NCBI GenBank assembly: GCA_002320245.1
Contig: DCKD01000044.1
Coordinates: 1 to 64,000, forward strand
Reading direction: 5' to 3'
Source: Lachnospiraceae bacterium UBA1683
GTDB taxonomy: Bacteria; Bacillota; Clostridia; Lachnospirales; Lachnospiraceae
Length of the DNA stretch: 64,000 nucleotides
Shown here: one piece after another, positions 25,506-34,200 of the stretch
Layout: each line of letters begins with the position of its first letter
Position numbering within the stretch: the first letter of the stretch is position 1
Made by a program: the position numbers and the translations under genes
Notes under the pieces: generated by a model
What the model was told of the DNA's origin: nothing
The model's input: the letters and a program-made list of their open reading frames with translations, nothing else
The model's database searches: none

Positions 25506-26578
25506 GTATAAAAGATAACTTTACCTTGAAGACTGTCCGCAAAAAAATCATAATGGTTTCCAAGACAGCGGGAATTATTTTGATTATTTCTTATGTTGTA
25601 TCAACCCGACTGCCCATCGACCCGGATATTTCATTTTGGATTTGGCTTTGCTTTGTCACGGCGCTGGTTTTGGTTGTTGACTATTTAATGGGGCGCTTTA
25701 TCTCAAATCCTGTTTCCGAGTTGAGCCGGGCTGCCCGCCAAATGGCACATCTTGATTTTTCGTCTCCCTGTAAAATCAATACGAATGACGAATTTGGTGA
25801 GTTATCTAAAAACCTTAATAAAATGTCTCAAAATTTGCAGCAGGCGCTTTCAGAGCTTCAAACTGCAAACGCCCAGCTTGAAAAGGACGTGGAACAGGAA
25901 AGGCTTCTTCTGATGGAAAGAAAGGAACTGGTAGACAGCCTTTCCCACGAAATGAAAACCCCATTAGGCGTTATCCGGGCGTATGCCGAGGGCTTACAAG
26001 ATGAAACAGATGAAGCAAAAAGGCAAAAATATTCCGAGGTCATCATAGCCGAAACGGAGCGCATGAGCAGCTTAATTACTACGTTACTTGATTTGTCTGC
26101 GCTGGAAAACGGAGCTACACAGCTTCATCCGGAACGCTTTGACTTTGTTGAATTTCTGGAAACGGTTGCCGGGCGGCTTCTAATTGATACCCCGGATGCG
26201 GATTTTGTTTTGCAGTACGAGCTTCCAGAGTATCCCGTCTATGTCAATACCGATAAAAGCCGTATGGAACAGGTTTTAGATAACCTGATTGTCAATGCGA
26301 AAAGGAATGTCCAGCCGGGCGGTGTTTTGAAGTTGACCTTAAAAGAAAGCGCTTGTATGTTGGATTTCACTATTTTTAACCAAGGGCCGCCCATCCCGCA
26401 GGAAAACCTTTCAAAAATCTGGACAAAATTCTACCGTGACAGAAATTCCAAATACAGCGGTTCGGGGCTGGGACTTGCCATTGTTGCACAGATTCTATCT
26501 ATGCAGCATTTAACCTATGGCGCTGCAAACCAGCCCGGAGGCGTGGCGTTTTACTTCTCTATTCCCACGATAAAATGA
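25502..26578 (+). CDS. Sensor histidine kinase
   Basis: 358 residues: two membrane helices near the N terminus with very little between them, then HAMP, HisKA with SLSHEMKTPLGVIRAY (phospho-His about 141), and a HATPase domain with NLIVNAKRN and GSGLGLAIVAQIL. The tiny extracellular loop is the layout of intramembrane-sensing kinases that detect antimicrobial peptides with the help of an ABC transporter. Partner of the preceding regulator (ATGA overlap). Confidence 0.93.
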   Translation: MSIKDNFTLKTVRKKIIMVSKTAGIILIISYVVSTRLPIDPDISFWIWLCFVTALVLVVDYLMGRFISNPVSELSRAARQMAHLDFSSPCKINTNDEFGELSKNLNKMSQNLQQALSELQTANAQLEKDVEQERLLLMERKELVDSLSHEMKTPLGVIRAYAEGLQDETDEAKRQKYSEVIIAETERMSSLITTLLDLSALENGATQLHPERFDFVEFLETVAGRLLIDTPDADFVLQYELPEYPVYVNTDKSRMEQVLDNLIVNAKRNVQPGGVLKLTLKESACMLDFTIFNQGPPIPQENLSKIWTKFYRDRNSKYSGSGLGLAIVAQILSMQHLTYGAANQPGGVAFYFSIPTIK

Positions 26579-26597
26579 CAACCTGATATTTGCAGAT

Positions 26598-26640
26598 AGG
26601 CTTCTGTTCTCCAAAAGGAAACGGAAGCCTTTTCTTTTTT
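26598..26640 (+). terminator. Terminator after the two-component pair
   Basis: aggcttc (26598-26604) pairs with gaagcct (26624-26630), followed by tttctttttt. Confidence 0.8.
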
Positions 26641-26652
26641 CGCTCAAAAGAT

Positions 26653-26696
26653 TTCACACCAACTTCACACCGACCTCACACCGATTTCAAAGCATT
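26653..26696 (+). promoter_or_regulatory. Four 11-bp direct repeats, likely response-regulator box
   Basis: TTCACACCAAC, TTCACACCGAC, CTCACACCGAT and the weaker TTCAAAGCATT follow each other with an exact 11-bp period, one helical turn, the form bound by OmpR/PhoB-type regulators. They lie between the kinase terminator and the small membrane gene that opens the ABC operon. Confidence 0.65.
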
Positions 26697-26749
26697 TTCT
26701 TATCTTTATCCCACAAAGAGGGAACACCCCTCAAAATAAGGAGGTAACG

Positions 26750-26908
26750 ATGATGTTTTTAGGTTTGGAATGGTACTGGTGGCTTGTAATTCTGGGGGTG
26801 CTGGCAATCTCTATCCCGGTCAAGGTAAAGTTTATGAAGTGGTGGAATGAACGCCAGCGGGAAAAGAAAAAGGAGCAGCGCGGAAAATGGGGGGATGAAA
26901 ATGATTGA
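26750..26908 (+). CDS. Small membrane protein, 52 residues, heading the ABC operon
   Basis: A short open frame behind the strong site AAGGAGGT. It encodes an aromatic N terminus (GLEWYWWL), one hydrophobic helix (VILGVLAISIP) and a highly charged cytoplasmic tail rich in Arg, Lys and Glu. It overlaps the ATPase start by 8 bp, so it is coupled to the exporter. Small single-helix proteins of this kind may assist the transporter or kinase; unproven. Confidence 0.7.
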   Translation: MMFLGLEWYWWLVILGVLAISIPVKVKFMKWWNERQREKKKEQRGKWGDEND

Positions 26909-27749
26909 CGTAAAGGACTTGACATTTTCCTATGGGAAAGACAAACAGGCATTGCATGGCCTGAATTTCTCCGTGGGAGATGGCGAAATCTTTGGGTTTT
27001 TAGGGCCGAATGGTTCCGGCAAGTCAACAACCCAAAAGATACTAACGGGCATTTTGAAAGGACATGGGGGTACGGTATCTTTATTCGGGCAGGACATCAA
27101 AAACGCACATACACAGGAATTTTTTCAAAAAATCGGCGTCCTGTTTGAGTTTCCCTATCTGTATGCCAATTTAAGCGCCCTTGACAATCTCCATTATTTT
27201 GCCTCGTTCTATCCCAAGGAGCAACTGCGGGATGCGGAAGAACTGCTTGACGAGCTGGAATTTAAGAGGGACTTTTTGAAAAAGCCGGTTTCCTCCTACT
27301 CAAAGGGGATGCGCCAGCGTGTCAGCATGGCGCGGGCCTTAATCAGCAACCCGAAGCTCCTGTTTTTAGACGAGCCGACCAGCGGCCTTGATCCTGCCGG
27401 AGCTGTCCTCTTTCGTAAGATTATAGAGAAAGAACGACAGAAAGGCACGACAGTATTTTTGACAACGCACAATATGCTGGACGCTGATCTGCTCTGTGAC
27501 AGAGTAGCGTTTATCTCCAATGGAAATATTGTGGCGCTGGATACGCCAAGGAATCTGAAAGAGCAAAACAGCAATCACAGCATTGTCATTGACTATCTGT
27601 ATCAGGGCAAGCGGGAGGAACAGACGATGGAAGCCCCGGAGCTGAAAGCCGGTATTCCTTTTGTATATGACGAATTAATCAGCGTTCACTCACAGGAACC
27701 GACTTTGGAGGATATGTTTATTCAATATACAGGGAGGGGGCTGACTTAA
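26901..27749 (+). CDS. ABC transporter ATP-binding protein (antimicrobial peptide type)
   Basis: 282 residues. Walker A GPNGSGKST, signature YSKGMRQRVSMARAL, Walker B LLFLDEPTSGLDP, H-loop LTTHN. The C-terminal 70 residues beyond the nucleotide-binding domain are as in BcrA/CcmA-type exporters. The ATG at 26901 has suitable spacing from GGGGGG; ATG 26895 is too close. Energises the two ABC-2 type permeases that follow without gaps. Confidence 0.93.
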   Translation: MIDVKDLTFSYGKDKQALHGLNFSVGDGEIFGFLGPNGSGKSTTQKILTGILKGHGGTVSLFGQDIKNAHTQEFFQKIGVLFEFPYLYANLSALDNLHYFASFYPKEQLRDAEELLDELEFKRDFLKKPVSSYSKGMRQRVSMARALISNPKLLFLDEPTSGLDPAGAVLFRKIIEKERQKGTTVFLTTHNMLDADLLCDRVAFISNGNIVALDTPRNLKEQNSNHSIVIDYLYQGKREEQTMEAPELKAGIPFVYDELISVHSQEPTLEDMFIQYTGRGLT

Positions 27750-28741
27750 TGTGGAGAGGATTTTCCCATTTACTGAAAAAAGACTTCAAGTTGATGTTGT
27801 CCAGTAAATTTTTTCTGTTGGCTCTTATCTCACTTGTCTTATATTCCTGCTATATCAATTTTGTGTATGTGAATTTAGATCAGGAGATGTACCCTGTTTA
27901 TCTTTATGACCCACAGGATAAGCTGTCTGTCACTTCGGAGTATATTACAAAGATAGACAGTCGGGAGGCCGTGGAAACGGCCTGTGCTGACCAATATTCT
28001 GTTGGTTTTGATTTTTCTGCTGATAAGCCGGAATTGTATATGCTTTCTAGCGGTTTGGAAACCACCGATCACTACCGCATGGTTTGGGGTGAAGCTGTCA
28101 TAAATGGAAATGTGGATGGGCAGGCAGGTGTAATCGGCACCAACAACAAGGAAATGAAAAACCGCCGGGAAATTACCGCTGAATTTCTGTTTTTTGAATT
28201 ATCAGCAGTTGGATTTTTGGGGCTGGCCTCCATGCTCTTTAAGGAGAAGCAGATGGGTGTGATACGGGTACACGGGATACTCCCTGTCCGCCGTTCTATG
28301 TTCATTTTATCCAAACTGCTCCTGCTGTTGGTTTCAGATTTGATGTTCACGTCCTTGCTGACAGTGATCAATCTGGGGGTTCCGTATGCCATTGATGTAC
28401 TGCCGGAAGTTCTCTTGCAGGCAGGTATTTTATCACTGATTATGACGTTGGTCGGTTTCTTTTGCGCGATCCGGCTACCAGATTTCAAACAGTTTTCCTT
28501 GTTTTATCTTGTGCTTGCGGTTTTTGTGACAACGCCCGTATTTCTGGCAGGACAGACCGGCATTGCATGGGACTGGATTGTTTACCACCCAATGTACCAT
28601 TTATTTGAGGCGATGAAAGCGGCTTATTTTTCTACACCAATGGTGGAAGCGCCTTATTACTTGATTTGTTTTGGAGCAATTATTCTTTTGTTCCTACTTG
28701 TCTATCAGACATTGAACTGCGAAATGGCAAAGGAGGGATAG
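27749..28741 (+). CDS. ABC-2 type permease, first subunit
   Basis: 330 residues with one N-terminal helix, an extracytoplasmic domain of about 120 residues, and five or six C-terminal helices. Its start overlaps the ATPase stop by one base. This topology fits exporters that remove antibiotics or lipids from the membrane. No specific substrate can be read from the sequence. Confidence 0.85.
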   Translation: MWRGFSHLLKKDFKLMLSSKFFLLALISLVLYSCYINFVYVNLDQEMYPVYLYDPQDKLSVTSEYITKIDSREAVETACADQYSVGFDFSADKPELYMLSSGLETTDHYRMVWGEAVINGNVDGQAGVIGTNNKEMKNRREITAEFLFFELSAVGFLGLASMLFKEKQMGVIRVHGILPVRRSMFILSKLLLLLVSDLMFTSLLTVINLGVPYAIDVLPEVLLQAGILSLIMTLVGFFCAIRLPDFKQFSLFYLVLAVFVTTPVFLAGQTGIAWDWIVYHPMYHLFEAMKAAYFSTPMVEAPYYLICFGAIILLFLLVYQTLNCEMAKEG

Positions 28742-28744
28742 GGA

Positions 28745-29761
28745 ATGAAAGGATTAAAATATCAACTTAAAAGTATTCGCCGCGATAAAATGTGCATTTT
28801 GACCTTTCTGCTCCCGGTCATTGTCGGTATCGCTATCAATCTGCTTTCAGGTGTGAGTTTTCAGTCAATGGGCGAAACCGCATTTGGCGTTTTGGAAAAC
28901 AATATCTCTGCTGATACGGTCGAATGGCTGCAATCAAACGGAACTGTTACGCAATATGAAACGCTCGATGAACTTCGAGAAGCCGTAAACAATCCGTCCA
29001 CCCAAATGATAGGCGTTCTGCAAACTGGTAACGCGATACAGACCTTTCTTTCGGGGGACGAATTAGAGGTAAACAGAAGGATTGCAGATACGCTCCCACA
29101 GATTTATGAAAATCGAATAGAACAGTTGTCGCTTGACAAGACGATCATCCCGGTGAAAACAGATAATAATGAGGGGTTGAAATCTCTTTTAATCGTGCTC
29201 GCTTTGGTTACGGCTATGTTTATGGGCTGTACCTTTAATGCAATGAATATCATCAGTGAGAAAGAGGACGGTATAGAATTTATCAATCAGGTACTTCCTA
29301 CGACAACAAAATCCTATGTGGTTCAGAAAATGCTTTTAGGCTTTATTGGAGGTAGTGTTTCAACTATTGTAACTGCATTTATCTGTTTGCGGATAGAGGC
29401 AGTACAGATATTACCGTTTTTACTGATTGTCCTGTTCTCTGCTTATATTTCGGCTTTGATAGGATTGTTCATCGGTTACTTTTCAAATGGACTAATGGTG
29501 GGAATTGTTTACATCAAGATCGTAATGATTTTGTTTCTTGCTCCGCCTATCTTCTTTTATCTGACGGTTCCAGATAACAGTATCATTTTTATACTTTCGT
29601 ATCTGATACCGTCAAGTGCAACCTTTGAGGGCATTATGAATTTGGCAAATGGCAGTACCACAATAGCGTTCAAAGATATTTTTGTTCTTGTTGTTCATTG
29701 CATATTTTGGTTTTTGACCTATTTGCTTATATCGGAACGCCAGAAAAACAGGTATAACTGA
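28745..29761 (+). CDS. ABC-2 type permease, second subunit
   Basis: 338 residues, same topology as the preceding gene: an N-terminal anchor followed by an extracytoplasmic domain, then about six membrane helices including MFMGCTFNAMNIISEKEDG, the cytoplasmic loop common in ABC-2 permeases. Three bases after the first permease. Together with it and the ATPase it forms a heterodimeric exporter probably induced through the upstream two-component system. Confidence 0.87.
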   Translation: MKGLKYQLKSIRRDKMCILTFLLPVIVGIAINLLSGVSFQSMGETAFGVLENNISADTVEWLQSNGTVTQYETLDELREAVNNPSTQMIGVLQTGNAIQTFLSGDELEVNRRIADTLPQIYENRIEQLSLDKTIIPVKTDNNEGLKSLLIVLALVTAMFMGCTFNAMNIISEKEDGIEFINQVLPTTTKSYVVQKMLLGFIGGSVSTIVTAFICLRIEAVQILPFLLIVLFSAYISALIGLFIGYFSNGLMVGIVYIKIVMILFLAPPIFFYLTVPDNSIIFILSYLIPSSATFEGIMNLANGSTTIAFKDIFVLVVHCIFWFLTYLLISERQKNRYN

Positions 29762-29780
29762 CCTCGAGTAAGGAAATGAA

Positions 29781-30212
29781 ATGGCGGTGAAAACTATGGT
29801 GGATATCTTAATTATTGAGTCTGGGAAGGAAGATGGGATACTAAATGAAATAGTGGATTTTATATCTTCAAGGACACAGTGCCGGGTTATGAACTTACTG
29901 CCGAATTTAAATAAAAATCATTCTGCTGAAGTTTTGTCTTTTGCCGGCATAGAAGTTCGTGTCTATGAGCAGACCGTCTACCAGGATGGAGAATTAGTGC
30001 CAATGCCCCACCATGAGTTTTTTACGTTACTCTATCTGGCACAGCATCCCGGATGGGTATTCTCGAAAGAACAAATCTATGAGGCAGTATGGAAATCGCC
30101 TGGAGATGAGTGTGGATCAGCAGTGACAAATGTGATCAGCCAGATTCGGAAGAAGATCGGGGATAGGTATATAGAAACTGTAATTAACAGCGGGTATAAA
30201 TTTGTGGGATAG
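29781..30212 (+). CDS. Receiver-less OmpR-type winged-helix protein, copy 1
   Basis: 143 residues. The C-terminal 95 residues are a full Trans_reg_C winged helix (HHEFFTLLYLAQHPGWVFSK, then EQIYEAVWK, ending NSGYKFVG). The N-terminal about 45 residues start like the first strand of a receiver (VDILIIESGKEDG) but the phospho-acceptor part is absent. So DNA binding cannot be controlled by ordinary phosphorylation. It follows the ABC genes by 19 bp, after AAGGAAATG. One of four intact and two broken members in the island. Confidence 0.88.
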   Translation: MAVKTMVDILIIESGKEDGILNEIVDFISSRTQCRVMNLLPNLNKNHSAEVLSFAGIEVRVYEQTVYQDGELVPMPHHEFFTLLYLAQHPGWVFSKEQIYEAVWKSPGDECGSAVTNVISQIRKKIGDRYIETVINSGYKFVG

Positions 30213-30228
30213 AAAACGAAAGATAAGG

Positions 30229-30261
30229 GCATCTGCTAGTGAGACTGGCGGGTGCTTTTTT
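30229..30261 (+). terminator. Terminator gcatctgctagt...actggcgggtgc, copy 1
   Basis: 12-bp imperfect stem followed by tttttt. The same terminator and the following promoter-like acagatatggtatgctgttagca occur again at 35312-35347, in both cases directly in front of an HTH_16-type gene. Confidence 0.85.
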
Positions 30262-30311
30262 CTCACAGATATGGTATGCTGTTAGCAGAATTATTTATCG
30301 GAGGTACGAGT

Positions 30312-30587
30312 ATGGAAGAACAGCAGAATCCATTGACTTATGAAATCATCAAAGCGGCGGTTGCCGGAGAGAAATGGGCAACAGAAAAAGTTATTGCACA
30401 CTACGATTCTTATATTGAAGAACTCGCCACGGTAAAAGAAAGACAGCCGGACGGCAGCGTGAGAACCTATGTGGACGAGGACATGAAACAGGAGATCATA
30501 TTGAAGTTGTTGGAGAAGATACTAGACTTCCCATTGAAGGAAGCGGAGAGGATAGCAGGAGGGAAAACTGAGTTGGAGGCTGGTTAG
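30312..30587 (+). CDS. HTH_16-like accessory regulator, copy 1
   Basis: 91 residues, with LTYEIIKAAVAGEKWATEKV at the N terminus and the conserved DSYIEELATVKERQPDGSVR region seen in small helix-turn-helix proteins of Clostridia conjugative elements (Pfam HTH_16 type). Related copies are at 35395 and, more distantly, 49522, where it accompanies a sigma-like gene. The ATG at 30312 follows CGGAGGTA. It probably acts in transcription of mobile-element genes; here it is an orphan. Confidence 0.8.
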   Translation: MEEQQNPLTYEIIKAAVAGEKWATEKVIAHYDSYIEELATVKERQPDGSVRTYVDEDMKQEIILKLLEKILDFPLKEAERIAGGKTELEAG

Positions 30588-30613
30588 AGAAGAAGTAGAT
30601 ATACACAAAGTTA

Positions 30614-30741
30614 CTTGGAAATTAAAACCCAGAGCATTGAGGGGTGGCGGTGATGAATGTAATAAGCCAAATCAGGCAGAAGATCGGAGATAGGTACATA
30701 GAAACGGCGGTTGGGATCGGGTATAAGTTTCAGATTGTGTA
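30614..30741 (+). pseudogene. Fragment of a receiver-less winged-helix gene
   Basis: The region aligns with the last third of the winged-helix family: about 30654-30741 encodes NVISQIRQKIGDRYIETAVG and ends GYKFQIV, closest to copy 1. Upstream, aaaacccagagcattgaggggtggcgg corresponds by position 30626-30652 to the PEHCGAAV segment but is frameshifted and hits stops. The N-terminal two thirds are missing. Confidence 0.75.
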
Positions 30742-30746
30742 ATTCT

Positions 30747-30789
30747 GAGCCGATAGCAGGCATTTGGAAACAGATGTGGCTATCGGCTC
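30747..30789 (+). terminator. Hairpin with 11-bp perfect stem
   Basis: gagccgatagc and gctatcggctc, 21-nt loop, no clear T-run. It lies after the broken winged-helix gene and in front of the next two-component system. Confidence 0.6.
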
Positions 30790-30913
30790 TAGTGTTGTGT
30801 TAATGATTAGAGAGTTGAGATAACCAGCTTTTAGAGGTAAAATAAAAAAGACCAGAGCTATTGCTTGAGATAAATCAAGTCGAATGGAAGAAAAGCCATC
30901 AAGGAGGAAATCA

Positions 30914-31588
30914 ATGGTTACAATATATTATGTTGAGGATGATTGGGATATCGCAGAGAATGTAAAAACATATCTGGAAATCCGGCAGATGGAAGTATCT
31001 TTATATTATAGTATCGCTGATGCGAAACAAGCATTACTGATAAAGCGTCCAGACCTCCTTTTGGTGGATCGGAATATGCCAGATGGAAATGGGGATGAAA
31101 TGTGTAAATGGATTCGCCGCTTATGGGGAAATCAGCTTCCAATTCTTTATTTAACGGTTCGGGGAGAAACGGCAGATATTGTTCAGGGATTTCAGGATGG
31201 AGCAGATGATTATGTGGTAAAACCGTTTGAGTTGGAGGTGTTGTATTCCCGTATCCTGGCATTGTTGCGCCGGAGTGGACAAACAAAGGAAACCCGGCTT
31301 TTCTGCGATAATCTTTTGCTGGACACAGATAAAATGTCTGTTTTTTGGGAACAGGAAGAAATTCTGTTGAGTCAGCCGGAATATCAGCTGCTCCTTCTGC
31401 TGATGGAAAACAAAGGAAAAACGGTAACCAGAAGACAGCTATTGGAACAGGTATGGGACAGCAATGGAAATTATGTGAATGACAATACATTGACCGTGAC
31501 AATGAAACGCTTGCGGGAGAAATTACACAATCCGACCTGCCTGAAAACCATACGCAGTTTTGGTTATCGACTGGAGGAAAGCATATGA
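30914..31588 (+). CDS. OmpR family response regulator
   Basis: 224 residues. Receiver with EDD near the N terminus, phospho-acceptor Asp in LLLVDRNMPDG and Lys in VVKPFELE; winged helix ending IRSFGYRLEESI. The ATG at 30914 follows AAGGAGG; an in-frame codon at 30884 does not. Overlaps the kinase by 4 bp. Unlike the first system, its adjacent ABC gene is broken, so the target exporter may be lost. Confidence 0.94.
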   Translation: MVTIYYVEDDWDIAENVKTYLEIRQMEVSLYYSIADAKQALLIKRPDLLLVDRNMPDGNGDEMCKWIRRLWGNQLPILYLTVRGETADIVQGFQDGADDYVVKPFELEVLYSRILALLRRSGQTKETRLFCDNLLLDTDKMSVFWEQEEILLSQPEYQLLLLLMENKGKTVTRRQLLEQVWDSNGNYVNDNTLTVTMKRLREKLHNPTCLKTIRSFGYRLEESI

Positions 31589-32772
31589 CAGAGATAAGGA
31601 AACAGAGACTAACAGTTTGGGTGCCGGTGCTGGTGTGTGTTGTCAGTATTATTGGCATAACAGTTTTTTGGCAGTATGAATACCGGCAGGCTGCCTTTGA
31701 ACATGTGTCCAAATTTTGTGAAATCATCATAGAAAATCATCCGGAAGGAGAGGAGCAGACACTTTCTGCATTGAAACAATATCATACGCTGGCAGAGCAG
31801 GAAGTGAAAGGAAATCAGTTTCTGAAGCAGTATGGATATCGAAATAATGAATTCTGCGAAGGTGTTCTGTGGAACTTTTTCATTCCTTCTGTAGTTTTAA
31901 TACTTTTGGTGATCTGTGGATTTCTACTTACTGTATGGCGTATGAATAAGCGTAATCGAATGAGAATAGCGGAACTGACGAGTTATCTGGAGCAGGTCAA
32001 TGTTGGTGCTGCCGGAACAGTCATACAGGTGAAAGAAGATGAATTTTCTCATCTCCAGGATGAAATATATAAGACAGTTACATCTCTGTATCAGACAAGG
32101 GAGGCAGCGGTGCAGGCAAAAGTGAATTTTGCAAATAATCTGGCAAATATAGCCCACCAATTAAAGACACCGATTACTTCCGCCTTTCTTTCTTTGCAGC
32201 TTATGAAGAATACAACACCCAATACTTATGGAGAACAGATTGAGAGACAGTTGAATCGGTTAAACAGATTAGAAGAATCATTGTTGACGCTTTCTAAGAT
32301 TGATGCCGGTACTTTGCATTTAGAATTTTCACAGGTGGATATTTACACAGCGTTAAACCTTGCAGCGGAGAATTTGAATGATTTACTGTTGAAAGAGAAT
32401 GTCTCTGTGGATATTCCAGATCATGGGGGTATTGAAATCTATGGAGACATGGAGTGGATAATGGAAGCCCTTATGAATTTGATGAAAAATTGCATGGAGC
32501 ACTCTAAGCATGGAGGAACGATACATTGTGATTATTCCAGCAATCCGCTTTATGCGGAAATCCTGATATGGGATGATGGAGAGGGCTTTCAGGCAGAAGA
32601 TATACCACACCTTTTTGAGCGGTTTTATCGAGGAAAAGGTACTGCCGGAAATGGAATAGGGATTGGATTGTCCCTAGCGCATTCTATTTTTGAGCTGCAG
32701 AACGGCAATATTACTGCCCGGAATCTGCCAGAAGGCGGAGCGTGTTTTGAAATAAGGGTGTACAGTCACTGA
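31585..32772 (+). CDS. Sensor histidine kinase
   Basis: 395 residues: membrane helices at about 11-29 and 92-113 flank an extracellular loop of about 60 residues; then HisKA with NIAHQLKTPITSAFLSLQLM (phospho-His about 192) and HATPase with NLMKNCMEHS and GNGIGIGLSLAHSI. Same-strand partner of the preceding regulator. The general layout fits the cell-envelope stress kinases that control MacB/FtsX-type ABC exporters. Confidence 0.93.
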   Translation: MTEIRKQRLTVWVPVLVCVVSIIGITVFWQYEYRQAAFEHVSKFCEIIIENHPEGEEQTLSALKQYHTLAEQEVKGNQFLKQYGYRNNEFCEGVLWNFFIPSVVLILLVICGFLLTVWRMNKRNRMRIAELTSYLEQVNVGAAGTVIQVKEDEFSHLQDEIYKTVTSLYQTREAAVQAKVNFANNLANIAHQLKTPITSAFLSLQLMKNTTPNTYGEQIERQLNRLNRLEESLLTLSKIDAGTLHLEFSQVDIYTALNLAAENLNDLLLKENVSVDIPDHGGIEIYGDMEWIMEALMNLMKNCMEHSKHGGTIHCDYSSNPLYAEILIWDDGEGFQAEDIPHLFERFYRGKGTAGNGIGIGLSLAHSIFELQNGNITARNLPEGGACFEIRVYSH

Positions 32773-32917
32773 GATGTCACTTTCCTTTGTTATAATGTGA
32801 CTTGTAAGAAGGATGCTCTGCTTGCAGAAGCATGATTCGCAAGTCAACGAGGGAAAATGCGAAGCATTTTTTCGAGTGGCAATGAATATCAGCCTATAAC
32901 AAAAAGGAGAGGATGTC

Positions 32918-33478
32918 ATGGAGATACTAAAATGTGAAGGAATCAGAAAAGTATATGGTTCGGGCGAAAACTGTGTTACGGCTTTAGATCGGATCGATTT
33001 GTCTGTGGACAAAGGAGAGTTTGTTGCCATTGTAGGCGCATCCGGTTCAGGAAAGTCTACGCTTTTACATATTCTTGGAAGCGTGGATCAGCCGACAGAA
33101 GGAAAAATTGTAGTGGAAGGAACAGATATTTCTACCATGAACCGGACACAGTCGGCTATTTTCCGGAGAAGAAAAGTGGGGCTGGTCTATCAGTTTTATA
33201 ATCTGATCCCTACGCTTACCATTCGGAAAAATATCCTCATGCCGCTTTCTCTGGACAAAAGGAAACCGAACCAGGAGTATTTTGAACAGGTCGTAAACAC
33301 GTTAGGCATTGCTGATAAGCTGGACTTTCTTCCCAACCAGTTATCCGGCGGACAACAGCAGCGTGCAGCCATAGCAAGGTCTTTGATTTACCGACCAGCT
33401 CTCTTACTCGCTGATGACTGTGAGATAATAGGACTAACAAGGAGAAACCCAATAAAATCAAGGGTTCTATCATGTTAG
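32918..33478 (+). pseudogene. ABC transporter ATP-binding protein, truncated before Walker B is complete
   Basis: The first 166 residues are a normal LolD/MacB-type ATPase: VGASGSGKST (Walker A), LVYQFYNLIPTLT (Q-loop), LSGGQQQRAAIARSL (signature), then LLLAD. At that point family members read LLADEPTGNLD, but here the frame becomes LLLADDCEIIGL and stops after unrelated codons. The catalytic Glu, D-loop and His switch are absent, and so is the FtsX-type permease that normally follows. A deletion or insertion junction lies at about 33413-33417. It cannot hydrolyse ATP normally. Confidence 0.85.
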
Positions 33479-33489
33479 TTCTATTTTTT
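33431..33489 (+). terminator. Imperfect hairpin with T-run at the truncation junction
   Basis: ggactaacaaggagaaaccc pairs imperfectly (14 of 20) with gggttctatcatgttagttc, followed by tattttttt. It starts about 15 bp after the point where ABC homology ends, so it belongs to the sequence that replaced the gene's 3' part. Confidence 0.55.
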
Positions 33490-33646
33490 TGACCGAAAAT
33501 GAACATGATTTTATGGATTTGGAAAGGAGATCCCGTCAGTGATTGACTGATTAAAAAATATAGAAAGATAGGGTATAACGAAGAAAGCTGTATCAGCAGA
33601 AGATAAAAATAAATACTCAGAAAGGAAAGTTAAGGGAGGGATAAGA

Positions 33647-33964
33647 ATGATGAGTAGAGAAGTCATGAAGAAAACAATATTACCGATGTCGTTTTTGGCA
33701 ATCTGGATTTGGATCGCATATAATTTTTGTACGTCTTTAGGACAGAATGAATGGTGGAAAATATGGATGGTTATTGGAAGGCCATACGGAATACATAGTC
33801 TGTGTGTATGGTTATTACCTAGGGATTTTGATATAGGTGGAACCGCCGGAGTTTTGGTAATAAATATAATATTAGGTTGTTTGATTGGTGAAGTAGTGGT
33901 TATATGGTATGTATTACGTGCCGTTTATGTTTTATTTAAATATCTTGTAGACCTGTTAAGATAA
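33647..33964 (+). CDS. Small membrane protein, DUF6050-like
   Basis: 105 residues with three hydrophobic segments, Trp-rich (LAIWIWIAYNF, EWWKIWMVIG), ending in a charged turn and a final helix. I recall similar sequences under DUF6050 in Clostridia, but cannot check. Preceded by GGGAGGG. It follows the broken ABC gene and precedes repeat A copy 2. Confidence 0.65.
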   Translation: MMSREVMKKTILPMSFLAIWIWIAYNFCTSLGQNEWWKIWMVIGRPYGIHSLCVWLLPRDFDIGGTAGVLVINIILGCLIGEVVVIWYVLRAVYVLFKYLVDLLR

Positions 33965-34011
33965 ATAATTTCATGATTTTAAATTGTGTATAGATATTTA
34001 TTGGCGTGCCG

Positions 34012-34114
34012 TCTCACTGGCTTGCGTACCATAAATTGATACAATGCACCCTTGGCAGTCAGAGGGTTCAAATTTAACGATTACCCATACTCAAAAAACG
34101 ATAGGGTGCATTTG
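34012..34114. repeat. 103-bp direct repeat A, copy 2
   Basis: Copy of 21204-21306. Substitutions fall in the hairpin arm (gagggttcaaattt instead of gagggtgcattttt), so the terminator-like fold is weakened here. It precedes two small genes and then repeat B copy 2. Confidence 0.85.
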
Positions 34115-34200
34115 GAAGAGGAATGGAAAATTCCAAACTTGTATGTTATACTGGATACTGAAAATAACGAGACAAACATGAAGTTGTGAGGTGCATGAGT

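Noticed and set aside
30918..31730. 270-codon minus-strand frame opposite a response regulator and kinase
   Set aside because: Shadow of two strongly supported coding genes; composition is that of a reverse-strand frame rich in Pro, His and Ser.
33413..33489. Frameshift or sequencing error in the ABC ATPase
   Set aside because: None of the other frames downstream continues the expected DEPTGNLD region, so homology truly ends; a simple indel would leave it readable in another frame.
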